Source: JAGQLF01 sp964635995 (GTDB taxonomy: Bacteria > Patescibacteriota > Dojkabacteria > J137). Taken from it: a stretch of 22,494 bases of DNA. The notes beneath the pieces are model-generated. The model searched no databases and was not told the DNA's origin. It saw nothing but the letters and a program-made list of their open reading frames with translations. This document shows positions 1-6,640 of this stretch, one piece after another; the stretch's first letter is position 1, and the number at the start of each line of letters is the position of its first letter. The stretch spans positions 1 to 22,494 of the forward strand of contig CAZWRA010000023.1 of NCBI GenBank assembly GCA_964635995.1, in the 5' to 3' direction. The translations under genes and the position numbers were made by a program.

Positions 1-1
1 C

Positions 2-88
2 ATTGCAAGCAATTTCGACCGCAAAAGTGGGGATTATCTTCCTTTAGTTTACATATGTAATATTGATTTAGAATTAATCATAGATTAG
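2..88 (+). CDS. Possible C-terminal end of an upstream gene (partial)
   Basis: Frame 2 is open from the window edge to a TAG at 86-88. It gives about 28 residues of ordinary composition, ending in NIDLELIID. No family can be recognised from so short a tail. The alternative frame 1 ends at a TAA at 58-60 and looks less protein-like. The call rests only on open frame and composition. Confidence 0.3.
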   Translation: MASNFDRKSGDYLPLVYICNIDLELIID

Positions 89-119
89 TATGAAAATAAG
101 TAATTTTTATGAATATTAA

Positions 120-630
120 ATGAAGAAAGTTATATTTTTCTTAGTTGTCATTGTACTTTTTGGAGCTCTTGCATATTTTGCATTTTTTTAATGAGAGTAA
201 TGATGTTCAGGCTGCTATCGAAATGAACAATTCAATTGTAGGTGAACAAGAAATTTTAGCTACAAAATTCACTGAATTTAATGGTGTTTTACTTCAAACA
301 GAACTTACTCAACCTGAAGCAATTAGAGCTCATTAAGATCTTTTCTATTCTGCTCAATTAGCTAAAGATGCAGTGGAAGATATTTATGTAGTCGAGGGAG
401 GAGAACAATTTCATGCAGATTCTGTAGCGTTAATGGACTTTTATATGAGAATTATCGATGAAGATTATAGAGAAATTCTTGAGGTATATTTTGATGAGAA
501 TTTAACTGCATCAGATGCTGAAAACTTCGGTGTCCTTCTTAAAAATCTAGAAGAACAGGAAGAAGTTTTTTTCTCTGCTTTTTCAGAATCACAGAAAGAA
601 TTTGCTGAATTAAAAAGTTTTTCGTTGTAA
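120..630 (+). pseudogene. Broken paralogue of the following small membrane-anchored protein
   Basis: ATG at 120 opens a 23-residue lysine-plus-hydrophobic segment (MKKVIFFLVVIVLFGALAYF), a signal anchor. The frame is lost at a run of seven T at 183-189; with six T it would run straight on into NESNDVQAAIE. A second lesion, an in-frame TAA at 334-336, cuts the soluble helical domain. The frame then continues to a stop at 630. The soluble part aligns with the next gene: GGEQFHADSVALMDFY against GGEKLHSAATDLFEFY, and both proteins end in FSL. In that alignment the TAA falls opposite a Glu, so GAA to TAA is the simplest origin. No function is known. It may be a decayed duplicate, or intact with two sequence errors. 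Confidence 0.6.
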
Positions 631-639
631 AATCACCTC

Positions 640-1296
640 ATGTCTAACTTATGCGAGGTTAAATCAGAAAATAAAAAAACTAAATTCAATATACAGAAAA
701 TACTTTTTTGGTTGTTATTTCTTGCATTTTCAGGGGTACTAGCAGCGATATTTGGAACAGTTTTCATTATATTCAATGCATTAAGTACTAACTCTAACGA
801 GCCTTCAAATACGCAAGAAGAGAAAGGAGTTGAACCGGAAGAAGAAGAGGAGGAACCTGAAAATGTACAAGAAAATCTTCGAAAAGCTGCAATCAGATTT
901 AATAACGACATAGTTGATATGCAATCTCTTCTGATTAAAAATTTTGAATCTTTAGGACAAGCTATTGCAACTAGAGACACAGAATTGATCAATTCAGAAT
1001 ATGAAAATGCACTTAAAGCAGCTAATAACTCATTAAAAGCATTAAAAGAAATGGCTATTATTCCAGGAGGAGAAAAGCTTCATTCTGCGGCTACTGACCT
1101 TTTTGAATTTTACTTTGTAGTTTTAGAGGATAATTATAAAGAAGTAATTACTGCTATAAACTCAGGAGCAACTGACACAGAAGAGCAGATTGATAAATTA
1201 ATTAAAGATATTGCAGTTGAAGAGGTTAAGCTTGATGTAGAATTTAGAAAAGGTCAGGAAAGATTAGCTGAAGAACATAATTTTAGCCTTAACTAA
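640..1296 (+). CDS. Small membrane-anchored helical protein of unknown function
   Basis: This is a 218-residue protein. It has a short polar N-terminus, one membrane segment at about residues 21-47, a very acidic low-complexity linker at about 55-75 (a run of Glu), and a C-terminal mostly helical domain at about 80-218. The layout suggests an extracytoplasmic helical domain on a single anchor, with the acidic linker as a spacer. It is not recognised as a named family. It lies 9 nt after its broken paralogue, so the pair is a tandem duplication and may be co-transcribed. A weak hairpin (ACCTC at 635-639 with GAGGT at 655-659) encloses the ATG at 640. No Shine-Dalgarno is visible. Confidence 0.7.
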   Translation: MSNLCEVKSENKKTKFNIQKILFWLLFLAFSGVLAAIFGTVFIIFNALSTNSNEPSNTQEEKGVEPEEEEEEPENVQENLRKAAIRFNNDIVDMQSLLIKNFESLGQAIATRDTELINSEYENALKAANNSLKALKEMAIIPGGEKLHSAATDLFEFYFVVLEDNYKEVITAINSGATDTEEQIDKLIKDIAVEEVKLDVEFRKGQERLAEEHNFSLN

Positions 1297-1372
1297 TTTT
1301 GCTTAAAACTACTTTAAGGTCTATAATCTCATTATGAATTTTCAATTAAGAATCTTCAAAATCTTCACGACA

Positions 1373-1431
1373 ACCCCGTAGGGGGTAATAATGCTGCGCT
1401 GGCATTTTCTTAACAATTTGTAAGAAAAATG
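1373..1431. repeat. Two hairpins upstream of the four-helix-bundle gene
   Basis: ACCCC GTA GGGGGT at 1373-1386 forms a short GC-rich hairpin. GCATTTTCTTA at about 1402-1412 is complementary, with one bulged base, to TAAGAAAAATGC at about 1420-1431. The stretch 1297-1473 holds no ORF. The hairpins could be a terminator for the upstream gene or the outer part of the repeat-flanked unit that follows. Confidence 0.4.
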
Positions 1432-1439
1432 CAACAAAG

Positions 1440-1472
1440 AAATTACAAATTCTAAATCCCCAAATTCTAAAC
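1440..1472. repeat. Left inverted repeat of the S23-type gene unit
   Basis: AAATTACAAATTCTAAAT, then CCCC, then AAATTCTAAAC, ends just before the start codon of the four-helix-bundle gene. It is an imperfect reverse complement of 1831-1856. The pair therefore brackets the gene as terminal inverted repeats. Confidence 0.55.
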
Positions 1473-1473
1473 A

Positions 1474-1836
1474 ATGTTTATGAATAAGTATGATTTAGAA
1501 AGTAGAACTAAAAAATTTGCTATTCAGATACGATTATTTTTCAAGAACACTAAGGTAATTCAATTTACTGAGGGTGATATTAAGCAACTTTTAAGATCAT
1601 CTGGATCTATTGGAGCAAACTATATAGAAGCTAATGATGCCTTAAGTAAGAAAGATTTTATCTATGGAATAAGAATCTGTAAAAAAGAAACTAAAGAGAG
1701 TTTATATTGGTTGAATATATTATCTGAATTTTACAATGGTTTGGATGTTATGATAGGAGAAGTAACTGAATTACAGAAGATTTTTGAGCTATACATGAAA
1801 AATCAAAATAAAGTTTGTAATTTGGTATTTGTTTAG
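1474..1836 (+). CDS. Four-helix-bundle protein (23S rRNA intervening sequence / S23 family)
   Basis: This 120-residue protein has the family pattern: an N-terminal helix with LESRTKKFA, the central SSGSIGANYIEANDALSKKDF segment, and KETKESLYWLNIL near the C-terminus. S23-type proteins were first found inside intervening sequences of 23S rRNA and form pentameric helical bundles; their role is unresolved. Start is ATG 1474 or ATG 1480 (MNKYD), and the second fits the family better. The stop codon lies inside the right inverted repeat. The gene stands alone, not in an rRNA, and is flanked by inverted repeats. This suggests it behaves as a small mobile or structured-RNA unit. Confidence 0.85.
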   Translation: MFMNKYDLESRTKKFAIQIRLFFKNTKVIQFTEGDIKQLLRSSGSIGANYIEANDALSKKDFIYGIRICKKETKESLYWLNILSEFYNGLDVMIGEVTELQKIFELYMKNQNKVCNLVFV

Positions 1837-1856
1837 AATTTGTAAATTGTAATTTG
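1831..1856. repeat. Right inverted repeat of the S23-type gene unit
   Basis: The sequence starts GTTTAGAATTTG and ends TTGTAATTTG; it is an imperfect reverse complement of 1440-1472. It contains the stop codon of the S23-type gene and the probable -35 element of thrS. A run of T follows at 1857-1864. Confidence 0.55.
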
Positions 1857-1876
1857 TTTTTTTTATAAAATATACT
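1847..1876 (+). promoter_or_regulatory. Probable sigma-70-type promoter of thrS
   Basis: TTGTAA at 1847-1852, an 18-nt spacer, and TATACT at 1871-1876 precede the thrS ATG at 1898. The -35 lies within the right inverted repeat of the S23-type unit. The region is very AT-rich, so chance matches are possible. Confidence 0.45.
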
Positions 1877-1897
1877 ATTAATAATTAAACTAAAACT

Positions 1898-3733
1898 ATG
1901 AAAGACGATTACGAAAACTCTCAACTCTACAAAATCCGTCACACATGTGAGCATGTTTTCAACCAAGCAGTTGAGGAGATGTATCCAGGAAAGATAATGA
2001 GAGCAATGGGACCGCCAATTGAAAACGGCTGGTATAACGATTCAAGATGGGAAGTTGAAATTAGCGAGGCTGACTTTCCTAAAATTGAAAAAAGAATGAG
2101 AAAAATTATCGAGGCTAATTTCCCTTTAATTGAAAAGGATATTGAAGCTGTTGAAGCTAAGAAATTATTTGGCCATAATCCATTTAAAATGGAATTTATT
2201 GATGAATATATAAAGGAAGGTAAGAAATTAACAGTTTACTATACTGGTGATCCTGATGCAGAGCCTTCTGGCTATAAAAGAAAAGTTGCAGGAGAGGCTG
2301 CCGCTGATCTTCTAGGGGATGCTGTTTTTGTTGATTTATGTAAAGGACCTCATGCAAAGTCTACTTCTGAAATAAAGGCATTTCAGCTTTTGTCTATTGC
2401 AGGAGCATATTGGAGAGGAGATGAGAAAAATGAGATGTTAACAAGAGTTTATGGAACTGCTTTTGAAAGTCAGGAAGAACTTGATGAATATATTCATATG
2501 ATTGAGGAAGCTAAAAAAAGAGATCATAGAAAAATAGGTAAACAGATGGATTTATTTACTTTTTCTGATCTGGTTGGATCTGGTCTTCCTTTATACACTA
2601 CAAGAGGTGCTCAAATAAGATTAAAACTCAATCAATATATTGAGGAAACACAGAAAGAAGAAGGTTATCAGCAAGTTTGGACTCCTCAAATAGCAAAAGC
2701 TTCACTATTTCAAACATCTGGACACTATGATAAGTACAAAGATGACATGATGAAGGTAGTTTCTAATTATTCTGATGAAGAAATGTATTTAAAACCAATG
2801 AATTGTCCTCAGCATACTCAAATATATGCAAGTACTCCTAAAAGTTATAAGGACTTGCCAATTAGAATGACTGACTTTGCAATGCTTTACAGAGATGAAA
2901 GACCTGGAGAATTATCTGGATTAGCAAGAGTAAGAGGCTTTTCACAAGATGACTGTCATATTTTCTGTAGAGAAGACCAAGTTGATGAAGAAGTTGATAA
3001 AGCACTTCAGATGACAAAAGAGGTAATGAAAACTTTCGGATTCAAATACCGATACCGATTATCTACAAGAGATCCTGAAGATAAAAGTAAGTATCTTGGA
3101 GATCCAAAAGTCTGGGATAAGGTTGAGAAGTGGGCAGTTGAAATTATGAAAAGAAATGATATCGAATATTACGATCGTCCAGGAGAGGCTGCATTTTATG
3201 CTCCAAAAATGGATTTAATGGCAACAGATGCACTAGGTAGAGAATGGCAACTATCAACAGTTCAAATTGATTATGTTATGCCTGAAAGGTTTAATTTAAC
3301 TTATATTGATTCTGATGGTAAGGAAAAAAGACCAATTATGCTTCATAGGGCTATATTGGGATCCGCTGAAAGAATGTTTATGATTCTTATTGAACATTTC
3401 GCTGGAGCTTTCCCAGTCTGGTTGTCTCCTGACCAGGTAACTGTTCTACCCGTCAGTGAGAAACATGCAAAATATGCTGAAGAACTAAACTCTAAACTTA
3501 AAGAAGAAAGCATTAGAATTTCCGAGGCTGAAGTTAATGAAACTTTAGGTAATAAGATCAGAAAAGCTCAGGCGATGAAAATTCCATATATGTTGATTGT
3601 TGGAGATAAAGAGATGGAGAATAATAGTGTAAACGTAAGACTACGTTCTGGTGAGGAGCTTGGAGAGATGAAAGTAGAAGAATTGATAGATAGGGTGAAA
3701 GAAAAGATTTCTTCAAAAAGCTTAGATCTTTAG
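1898..3733 (+). CDS. thrS: Threonyl-tRNA synthetase
   Basis: Cytoplasmic enzyme that charges tRNA-Thr. The 611 residues start directly in the editing domain: HTCEH (H15, H19) and VDLCKGPH carry its zinc-type site. The class II catalytic core follows: MNCPQHT (zinc/threonine-binding Cys and His), motif 2 around RDERPGELSGLARVRGF, and motif 3 LHRAILGSAERM. An anticodon-binding domain begins at about residue 505 (LSPDQVTVLPVS). The N-terminal TGS domain of the usual bacterial enzyme, about 60 residues, is absent. No in-frame upstream extension was found that supplies it. No Shine-Dalgarno is visible. The gene is monocistronic by spacing and is followed by a hairpin at 3741-3772. Confidence 0.97.
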   Translation: MKDDYENSQLYKIRHTCEHVFNQAVEEMYPGKIMRAMGPPIENGWYNDSRWEVEISEADFPKIEKRMRKIIEANFPLIEKDIEAVEAKKLFGHNPFKMEFIDEYIKEGKKLTVYYTGDPDAEPSGYKRKVAGEAAADLLGDAVFVDLCKGPHAKSTSEIKAFQLLSIAGAYWRGDEKNEMLTRVYGTAFESQEELDEYIHMIEEAKKRDHRKIGKQMDLFTFSDLVGSGLPLYTTRGAQIRLKLNQYIEETQKEEGYQQVWTPQIAKASLFQTSGHYDKYKDDMMKVVSNYSDEEMYLKPMNCPQHTQIYASTPKSYKDLPIRMTDFAMLYRDERPGELSGLARVRGFSQDDCHIFCREDQVDEEVDKALQMTKEVMKTFGFKYRYRLSTRDPEDKSKYLGDPKVWDKVEKWAVEIMKRNDIEYYDRPGEAAFYAPKMDLMATDALGREWQLSTVQIDYVMPERFNLTYIDSDGKEKRPIMLHRAILGSAERMFMILIEHFAGAFPVWLSPDQVTVLPVSEKHAKYAEELNSKLKEESIRISEAEVNETLGNKIRKAQAMKIPYMLIVGDKEMENNSVNVRLRSGEELGEMKVEELIDRVKEKISSKSLDL

Positions 3734-3740
3734 GAATTTT

Positions 3741-3772
3741 AAGTACCTAGGTGCATGAGTACTTAGGTACTT
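3741..3772 (+). terminator. Hairpin after thrS, possible terminator
   Basis: AAGTACCTA at 3741-3749 is perfectly complementary to TAGGTACTT at 3764-3772, with a 14-nt loop. Only a short pyrimidine stretch follows, not a clean T-run, so intrinsic termination may be weak. Confidence 0.5.
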
Positions 3773-3776
3773 TCTC

Positions 3777-3805
3777 TTGAAGTACATATTCATAAGGGAT
3801 ATATT
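3777..3805 (+). promoter_or_regulatory. Probable promoter of the trypsin-like protease gene
   Basis: TTGAAG at 3777-3782, a 17-nt spacer, and TATATT at 3800-3805 lie 20 nt before the ATG at 3826. Spacing is ideal for a sigma-70-type promoter and implies a very short leader. Confidence 0.5.
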
Positions 3806-3825
3806 GAATTAGTGAAAATATATTT

Positions 3826-4806
3826 ATGAAAAAATTCATTGGTTTATTTCTCTTAATCATACTTGGAGTAGGTGGCTTTTTTGTCATATTCCAGCTTATT
3901 CAACAAAACTTAAGTCTTGACGATTCTTCAGCACTTTTTGGAGGTGAACTTGAAAGAGGGTATCCTTCTGCAGGTTATTTAATTTCATATGAACCTGGTG
4001 GAGCAATGAAAACCTGCGGATATGCTGTTTTAAATAATAGAGTAGCAGTTACAGCTTCTCATTGTGTAGATAATTCTGAAAGCATATTTTTAGGTTTAGG
4101 GGATTTTAGCGTAAGAGAGGAAAATCATATTGAGATAACTAAAGCGACTCAAAAAGAACAATGGATTAATAATAAGGAAAGATCTCATGATTTTGCGATT
4201 TTGAACTTTAATGATACTGATGGCTTTTATGAGGAATTTGCAGAAATTGCTAGTCCTGTTAAGGGATGTAAGTATAAAGTAGTTGCATACGGTCGAACAG
4301 AAGATCCTTCAGAGAATTTTAAAAAGCCAAGAAAAAGTGCATCATTATGTGCTAAAGATATTTCTACAAATACATTTATAATTGAAGGTGATGGAACCTC
4401 AGGAATTTGCTTTGGAGATAGTGGAAGTCCAGTTTACTTTGAAGGAACTAATAAGCTTGTAGGTCAAGTTGTGTCAATAATTCTAAAAGACCCTAATGAC
4501 AGTCAACCTTGTGCATTTGGAAATACAGCTATTGTCGTTAGAGCAGATGTAAATCAGACCCTAATTAATGAGAATATTCAATCTTTTAACACTAATCTAG
4601 ATAGTGAAAGCGTTGTTGATGGTCTAACTATCGAAGTAGCTGATGAGACTTTTTTTGATAAAATTGGGCTTTCTCAATTGAATAACCTAAGCAGGCAAGA
4701 ACAATTGCAATATGGATTATATGCGGCGGTAACATTAATGGTATTTGTGATTCTAGCTCTTTTAGTAACATTGACTAGAAAACCAAAGAAAAAGTCATGG
4801 GAGTAG
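3826..4806 (+). CDS. Membrane-anchored trypsin-like serine protease (S1 family)
   Basis: This 326-residue protein has an N-terminal signal anchor (residues about 4-25). A trypsin-fold domain carries the full triad: His79 in TASHC, Asp122 in HDFAIL and Ser199 in GDSGSP. Several cysteines could form disulfides. A second membrane segment near the C-terminus (about 292-315) is followed by a basic tail (RKPKKK). The protease domain should lie outside the membrane between two anchors. The substrate is unknown. Family members cleave secreted or surface proteins; a role in envelope quality control or in processing host or environmental proteins would be inference. It has its own promoter and no operon partner is evident. 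Confidence 0.9.
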   Translation: MKKFIGLFLLIILGVGGFFVIFQLIQQNLSLDDSSALFGGELERGYPSAGYLISYEPGGAMKTCGYAVLNNRVAVTASHCVDNSESIFLGLGDFSVREENHIEITKATQKEQWINNKERSHDFAILNFNDTDGFYEEFAEIASPVKGCKYKVVAYGRTEDPSENFKKPRKSASLCAKDISTNTFIIEGDGTSGICFGDSGSPVYFEGTNKLVGQVVSIILKDPNDSQPCAFGNTAIVVRADVNQTLINENIQSFNTNLDSESVVDGLTIEVADETFFDKIGLSQLNNLSRQEQLQYGLYAAVTLMVFVILALLVTLTRKPKKKSWE

Positions 4807-4838
4807 AATTAACAATGAAGAATTACCAGTAAAAAACA

Positions 4839-4867
4839 TTGGAAGTTCCGTGTCTTTCTGATATAAT
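4839..4867 (+). promoter_or_regulatory. Promoter of rplU-rpmA
   Basis: TTGGAA at 4839-4844, exactly 17 nt, then a perfect TATAAT at 4862-4867. The ATG of rplU follows at 4897, giving a leader of roughly 20-25 nt. This is the clearest promoter in the window. Confidence 0.7.
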
Positions 4868-4896
4868 TCTTGGATTCTCATATTAGAGTAATATAA

Positions 4897-5214
4897 ATGA
4901 AATACGCAATTATAAAAATTGGTCCTTTTCAATACACTGTTGAAGAAGGAAAAGAGTACTCAGTACCTAAATTTGAGGCTGAAGAAGGTAAAAAAATGGA
5001 AGTATCAGAAGTGCTTATGATAGCTGATGATAAGAACGTTTCTTTTGGGAAACCAGTTGTATCAGGTGCTAAAGTTACATTAAATATCCTTGAACAAGGA
5101 AAAGGAGAAAAGGTACGAACAAGCATCTATAAGGCTAAATCAAGATATAGAAAGACTACTGGACACAGAAAATCTGTTACAACTTTTAAAGTAGATAAGA
5201 TTTCTACTAAATAA
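4897..5214 (+). CDS. rplU: Large-subunit ribosomal protein L21
   Basis: The 105 residues match the family length. Recognisable features are the N-terminal MKYAIIKIGPFQYTVEEG, the central DDKNVSFGKPVVSGAKVT segment, and the C-terminal basic KAKSRYRKTTGHRKS tail that contacts 23S rRNA. It is followed 17 nt later by rpmA, the classical L21-L27 pair. No anti-Shine-Dalgarno complement is visible before the ATG. Confidence 0.97.
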   Translation: MKYAIIKIGPFQYTVEEGKEYSVPKFEAEEGKKMEVSEVLMIADDKNVSFGKPVVSGAKVTLNILEQGKGEKVRTSIYKAKSRYRKTTGHRKSVTTFKVDKISTK

Positions 5215-5231
5215 CTTATTAATACCTTAAT

Positions 5232-5594
5232 ATGGCACATGTCCAATCAGGAGGAAGTGCAAAACGAACGGTAGATGTTGCAGGTAAAAGACTTGGCGTA
5301 AAGAAATTCAGTGGTGAATTTGTTAAGCCAGGAGATATTATTCTAAGACAGAGAGGAACAAGTATGCATCCTGGAAAAAATGTTGGAATGGGTAAAGATC
5401 ATACAATTTTTTCAAAAATTGAAGGATTTGTTGCATTTAGAAAAATGACAGGATTTAAAAGAGGACGAAATATGATTGATGTTTTACCTGAAAAAGAAGT
5501 TGTTAAAACTGAAGTAAAGGTATCTACTGCACCTAAAGCAGAAAAGAAAGAGGTTAGGGTAAAGACTTCTAAGCCTAAGGTTGCAAAGAAATAA
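5232..5594 (+). CDS. rpmA: Large-subunit ribosomal protein L27 with a C-terminal extension
   Basis: L27 places its N-terminus near the peptidyl-transferase centre. The core is clear: [39 protein letters not shown], and [18 protein letters not shown]. The protein is 120 residues, about 30 longer than usual, because of a Lys/Val/Glu-rich low-complexity tail (about residues 87-120, repeats of VKT and PKA/PKV). There is no cleavable Firmicutes-type N-terminal extension. It is co-transcribed with rplU and ends in a strong terminator. Confidence 0.96.
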   Translation: MAHVQSGGSAKRTVDVAGKRLGVKKFSGEFVKPGDIILRQRGTSMHPGKNVGMGKDHTIFSKIEGFVAFRKMTGFKRGRNMIDVLPEKEVVKTEVKVSTAPKAEKKEVRVKTSKPKVAKK

Positions 5595-5612
5595 TCTAGT
5601 ATTACAGAAATT

Positions 5613-5640
5613 AAAAACTCACCTTTCGGTGAGTTTTTTA
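5613..5640 (+). terminator. Intrinsic terminator after rpmA
   Basis: Left arm 5613-5623 and right arm 5628-5638 form a perfect 11-bp stem (core ACTCACC/GGTGAGT) with a TTTC loop, ending in T residues. The A-run on the left arm lets it also act on transcripts arriving leftward from the tRNA-Leu region. Confidence 0.85.
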
Positions 5641-5648
5641 ACAATTTA

Positions 5649-5902
5649 TGCTGAAGACAGGACTTGAACCAGTACGGGAGATTTAATTCCCACAGCCACC
5701 TCAATCCTTCGTCTAGCTATGCTCGCTTAGGATAAATTCCTTACAAATGTCGCGAAGAGGACTCGAACCTCCACACCCGTTTTTATGGGCACTACCACCT
5801 CAAGGTAGCGTGTCTACCAATTCCACCATCGCGACATACGTTTACCAACTAGTCTTGCCGTAGTTCTATTCATAGAACGAAGGAAGATTCCGCCACTTCA
5901 GC
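5649..5902 (-). tRNA. Interrupted leucine-type tRNA enclosing another tRNA
   Basis: On the minus strand, GCTGAAG at 5902-5896 opens a leucine-type 5' half (GCTGAAGTGGCGGAAT). A perfectly matching acceptor strand CTTCAGC plus discriminator A closes at 5656-5649, after a class II variable arm (GGGA/TCCC) and a T-arm with loop TTCAAGT and one T-T mismatch. Between the halves lie a 39-nt hairpin-forming insert in the D-loop (before TGGTAAACG), the complete tRNA-Leu at 5748-5835, and a second hairpin (ATCCT/AGGAT). A TTGAGGTGG, identical to the inner tRNA's anticodon region, precedes the variable arm. I could not fold a normal anticodon stem without removing the insert. It is either intron-bearing or a tRNA remnant. 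No CCA is encoded. Confidence 0.45.
5748..5835 (-). tRNA. tRNA-Leu (GAG)
   Basis: Class II cloverleaf on the minus strand. The acceptor GTCGCGA/TCGCGAC has 7 bp. The D-arm is GTG-GAATTGGTAGA-CAC. The anticodon arm is CTACC-TTGAGGT-GGTAG with anticodon GAG. A long variable arm (CCC.../...GGG) and a T-loop TTCGAGT follow, with discriminator A. CCA is not encoded, so it must be added by CCA-adding enzyme. The gene lies wholly inside the interrupted leucine-type tRNA. Confidence 0.93.
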
Positions 5903-5965
5903 TTGGGATTTTAATGTAGAGAATTATACAATAATTAAAAATTCTATAGTATTATTCATTCCACT

Positions 5966-6202
5966 ATGATTGAAAATGAATTTTGTGATTCATGTAGCCG
6001 ATTAGTGCATCCTAGGAATGTATGTTTTCTTATTATGCACCTACAAAGGCTAACAAAGAATCTTGATAAAGAAACAAGACAATTCAGCTTAGATTTTTAA
6101 AAAAGACTAGAAGAAGTCTATGAACAGATGGAATGTCCTAGGGAGTTAGTAGAAGAAAAGGCTAGGTTAGAGTCTGCAATAAATTCCCTAGACGAAGCTT
6201 AA
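5966..6202 (+). pseudogene. Small two-cysteine-motif protein gene with an in-frame TAA
   Basis: ATG at 5966 gives 44 residues beginning MIENEFCDSCSRLVHPRNVC, then TAA at 6098-6100. The same frame continues with 33 protein-like, charged residues (KRLEEVYEQMECPRELVEEK and on) to a TAA at 6200-6202. The C-x2-C plus later C and H residues near the N-terminus could bind zinc, and the second half looks like a helix or short coiled coil. The 77-codon frame reads as one gene interrupted by one nonsense codon. No family is recognised. Confidence 0.4.
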
Positions 6203-6274
6203 ATTTATTTTTCTAGAATAGTCAAATTCTTAAAAATACGATAAAATACATAAGCTTTTTAAAAATGGTTAATT

Positions 6275-6351
6275 GGGGGTGTAGCTCAACTGGTTAGAGC
6301 ACTCGCCTGTCACGCGAGAGGTTGCGAGTTCGATCCTCGTCGCTCCCGCCA
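6275..6351 (+). tRNA. tRNA-Asp (GTC), CCA encoded
   Basis: Cloverleaf of 77 nt: acceptor GGGGGTG/CGCTCCC with one G-T and one T-G pair, D-loop with ACTGGTTAGAG, anticodon arm CTCGC-CTGTCAC-GCGAG with GTC at 6309-6311, T-loop TTCGATC, discriminator G and encoded CCA at 6349-6351. It borders the recombinase-bearing accessory region and is a natural candidate integration boundary. No second copy of its 3' end was found in the window. Confidence 0.95.
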
Positions 6352-6640
6352 TTTACTTAATGTTCTGTATAGACTCGTTTCTCGACGCTCAAAACGCTTA
6401 CACTGTTTGCCGAATCAGCCCTAAATTTTCTCAAAGTCTGAAAAGACGCTGAAATTTCTAAAAAACTCTCAAACCCGCTCAAATATAGACCTTTCAGGTT
6501 CTAAGCTTTTTTGTTGCTGGGCTTGTGTTCTGGGAGCCTAAATACTCGTTGCAGTCTCGTTTCTGTTCGTGAAAGTTGGTGAGAATAATTAGTTAGATCT
6601 GAAAGTGGGTAAAGTTATTTGAGGATTAGTTTCCTGTCAG
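6352..6640. other. Gene-free segment between tRNA-Asp and the recombinase
   Basis: No convincing ORF exists on either strand. CTCGTTTCT occurs twice (6374-6382 and 6556-6564), and GACGCT and CGCTCAAA motifs recur. Base composition is somewhat richer in C than its flanks. Lying just downstream of a large serine recombinase gene and next to a tRNA, it is where an attachment site would be expected, but no att core can be identified. Confidence 0.35.

Noticed and set aside
633..992. Minus-strand ORF of 119 codons opposite the second membrane-anchored protein
   Set aside because: Serine/phenylalanine-rich shadow of the acidic coding strand with no family features; the plus-strand gene explains the region.
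5399..5704. Minus-strand ORF opposite rpmA
   Set aside because: It is antisense to a certain ribosomal protein gene and runs through its terminator and tRNA sequence.
5649..5902. Group I intron in the outer leucine-type tRNA
   Set aside because: I see no recognisable group I core elements, and the insert contains a whole tRNA and two hairpins instead.
5649..5902. Ochre-suppressor tRNA that would read the internal TAA codons
   Set aside because: No TTA anticodon can be placed in the outer tRNA; the nearest anticodon-like stretch is TTGAGGT, as in tRNA-Leu(GAG).
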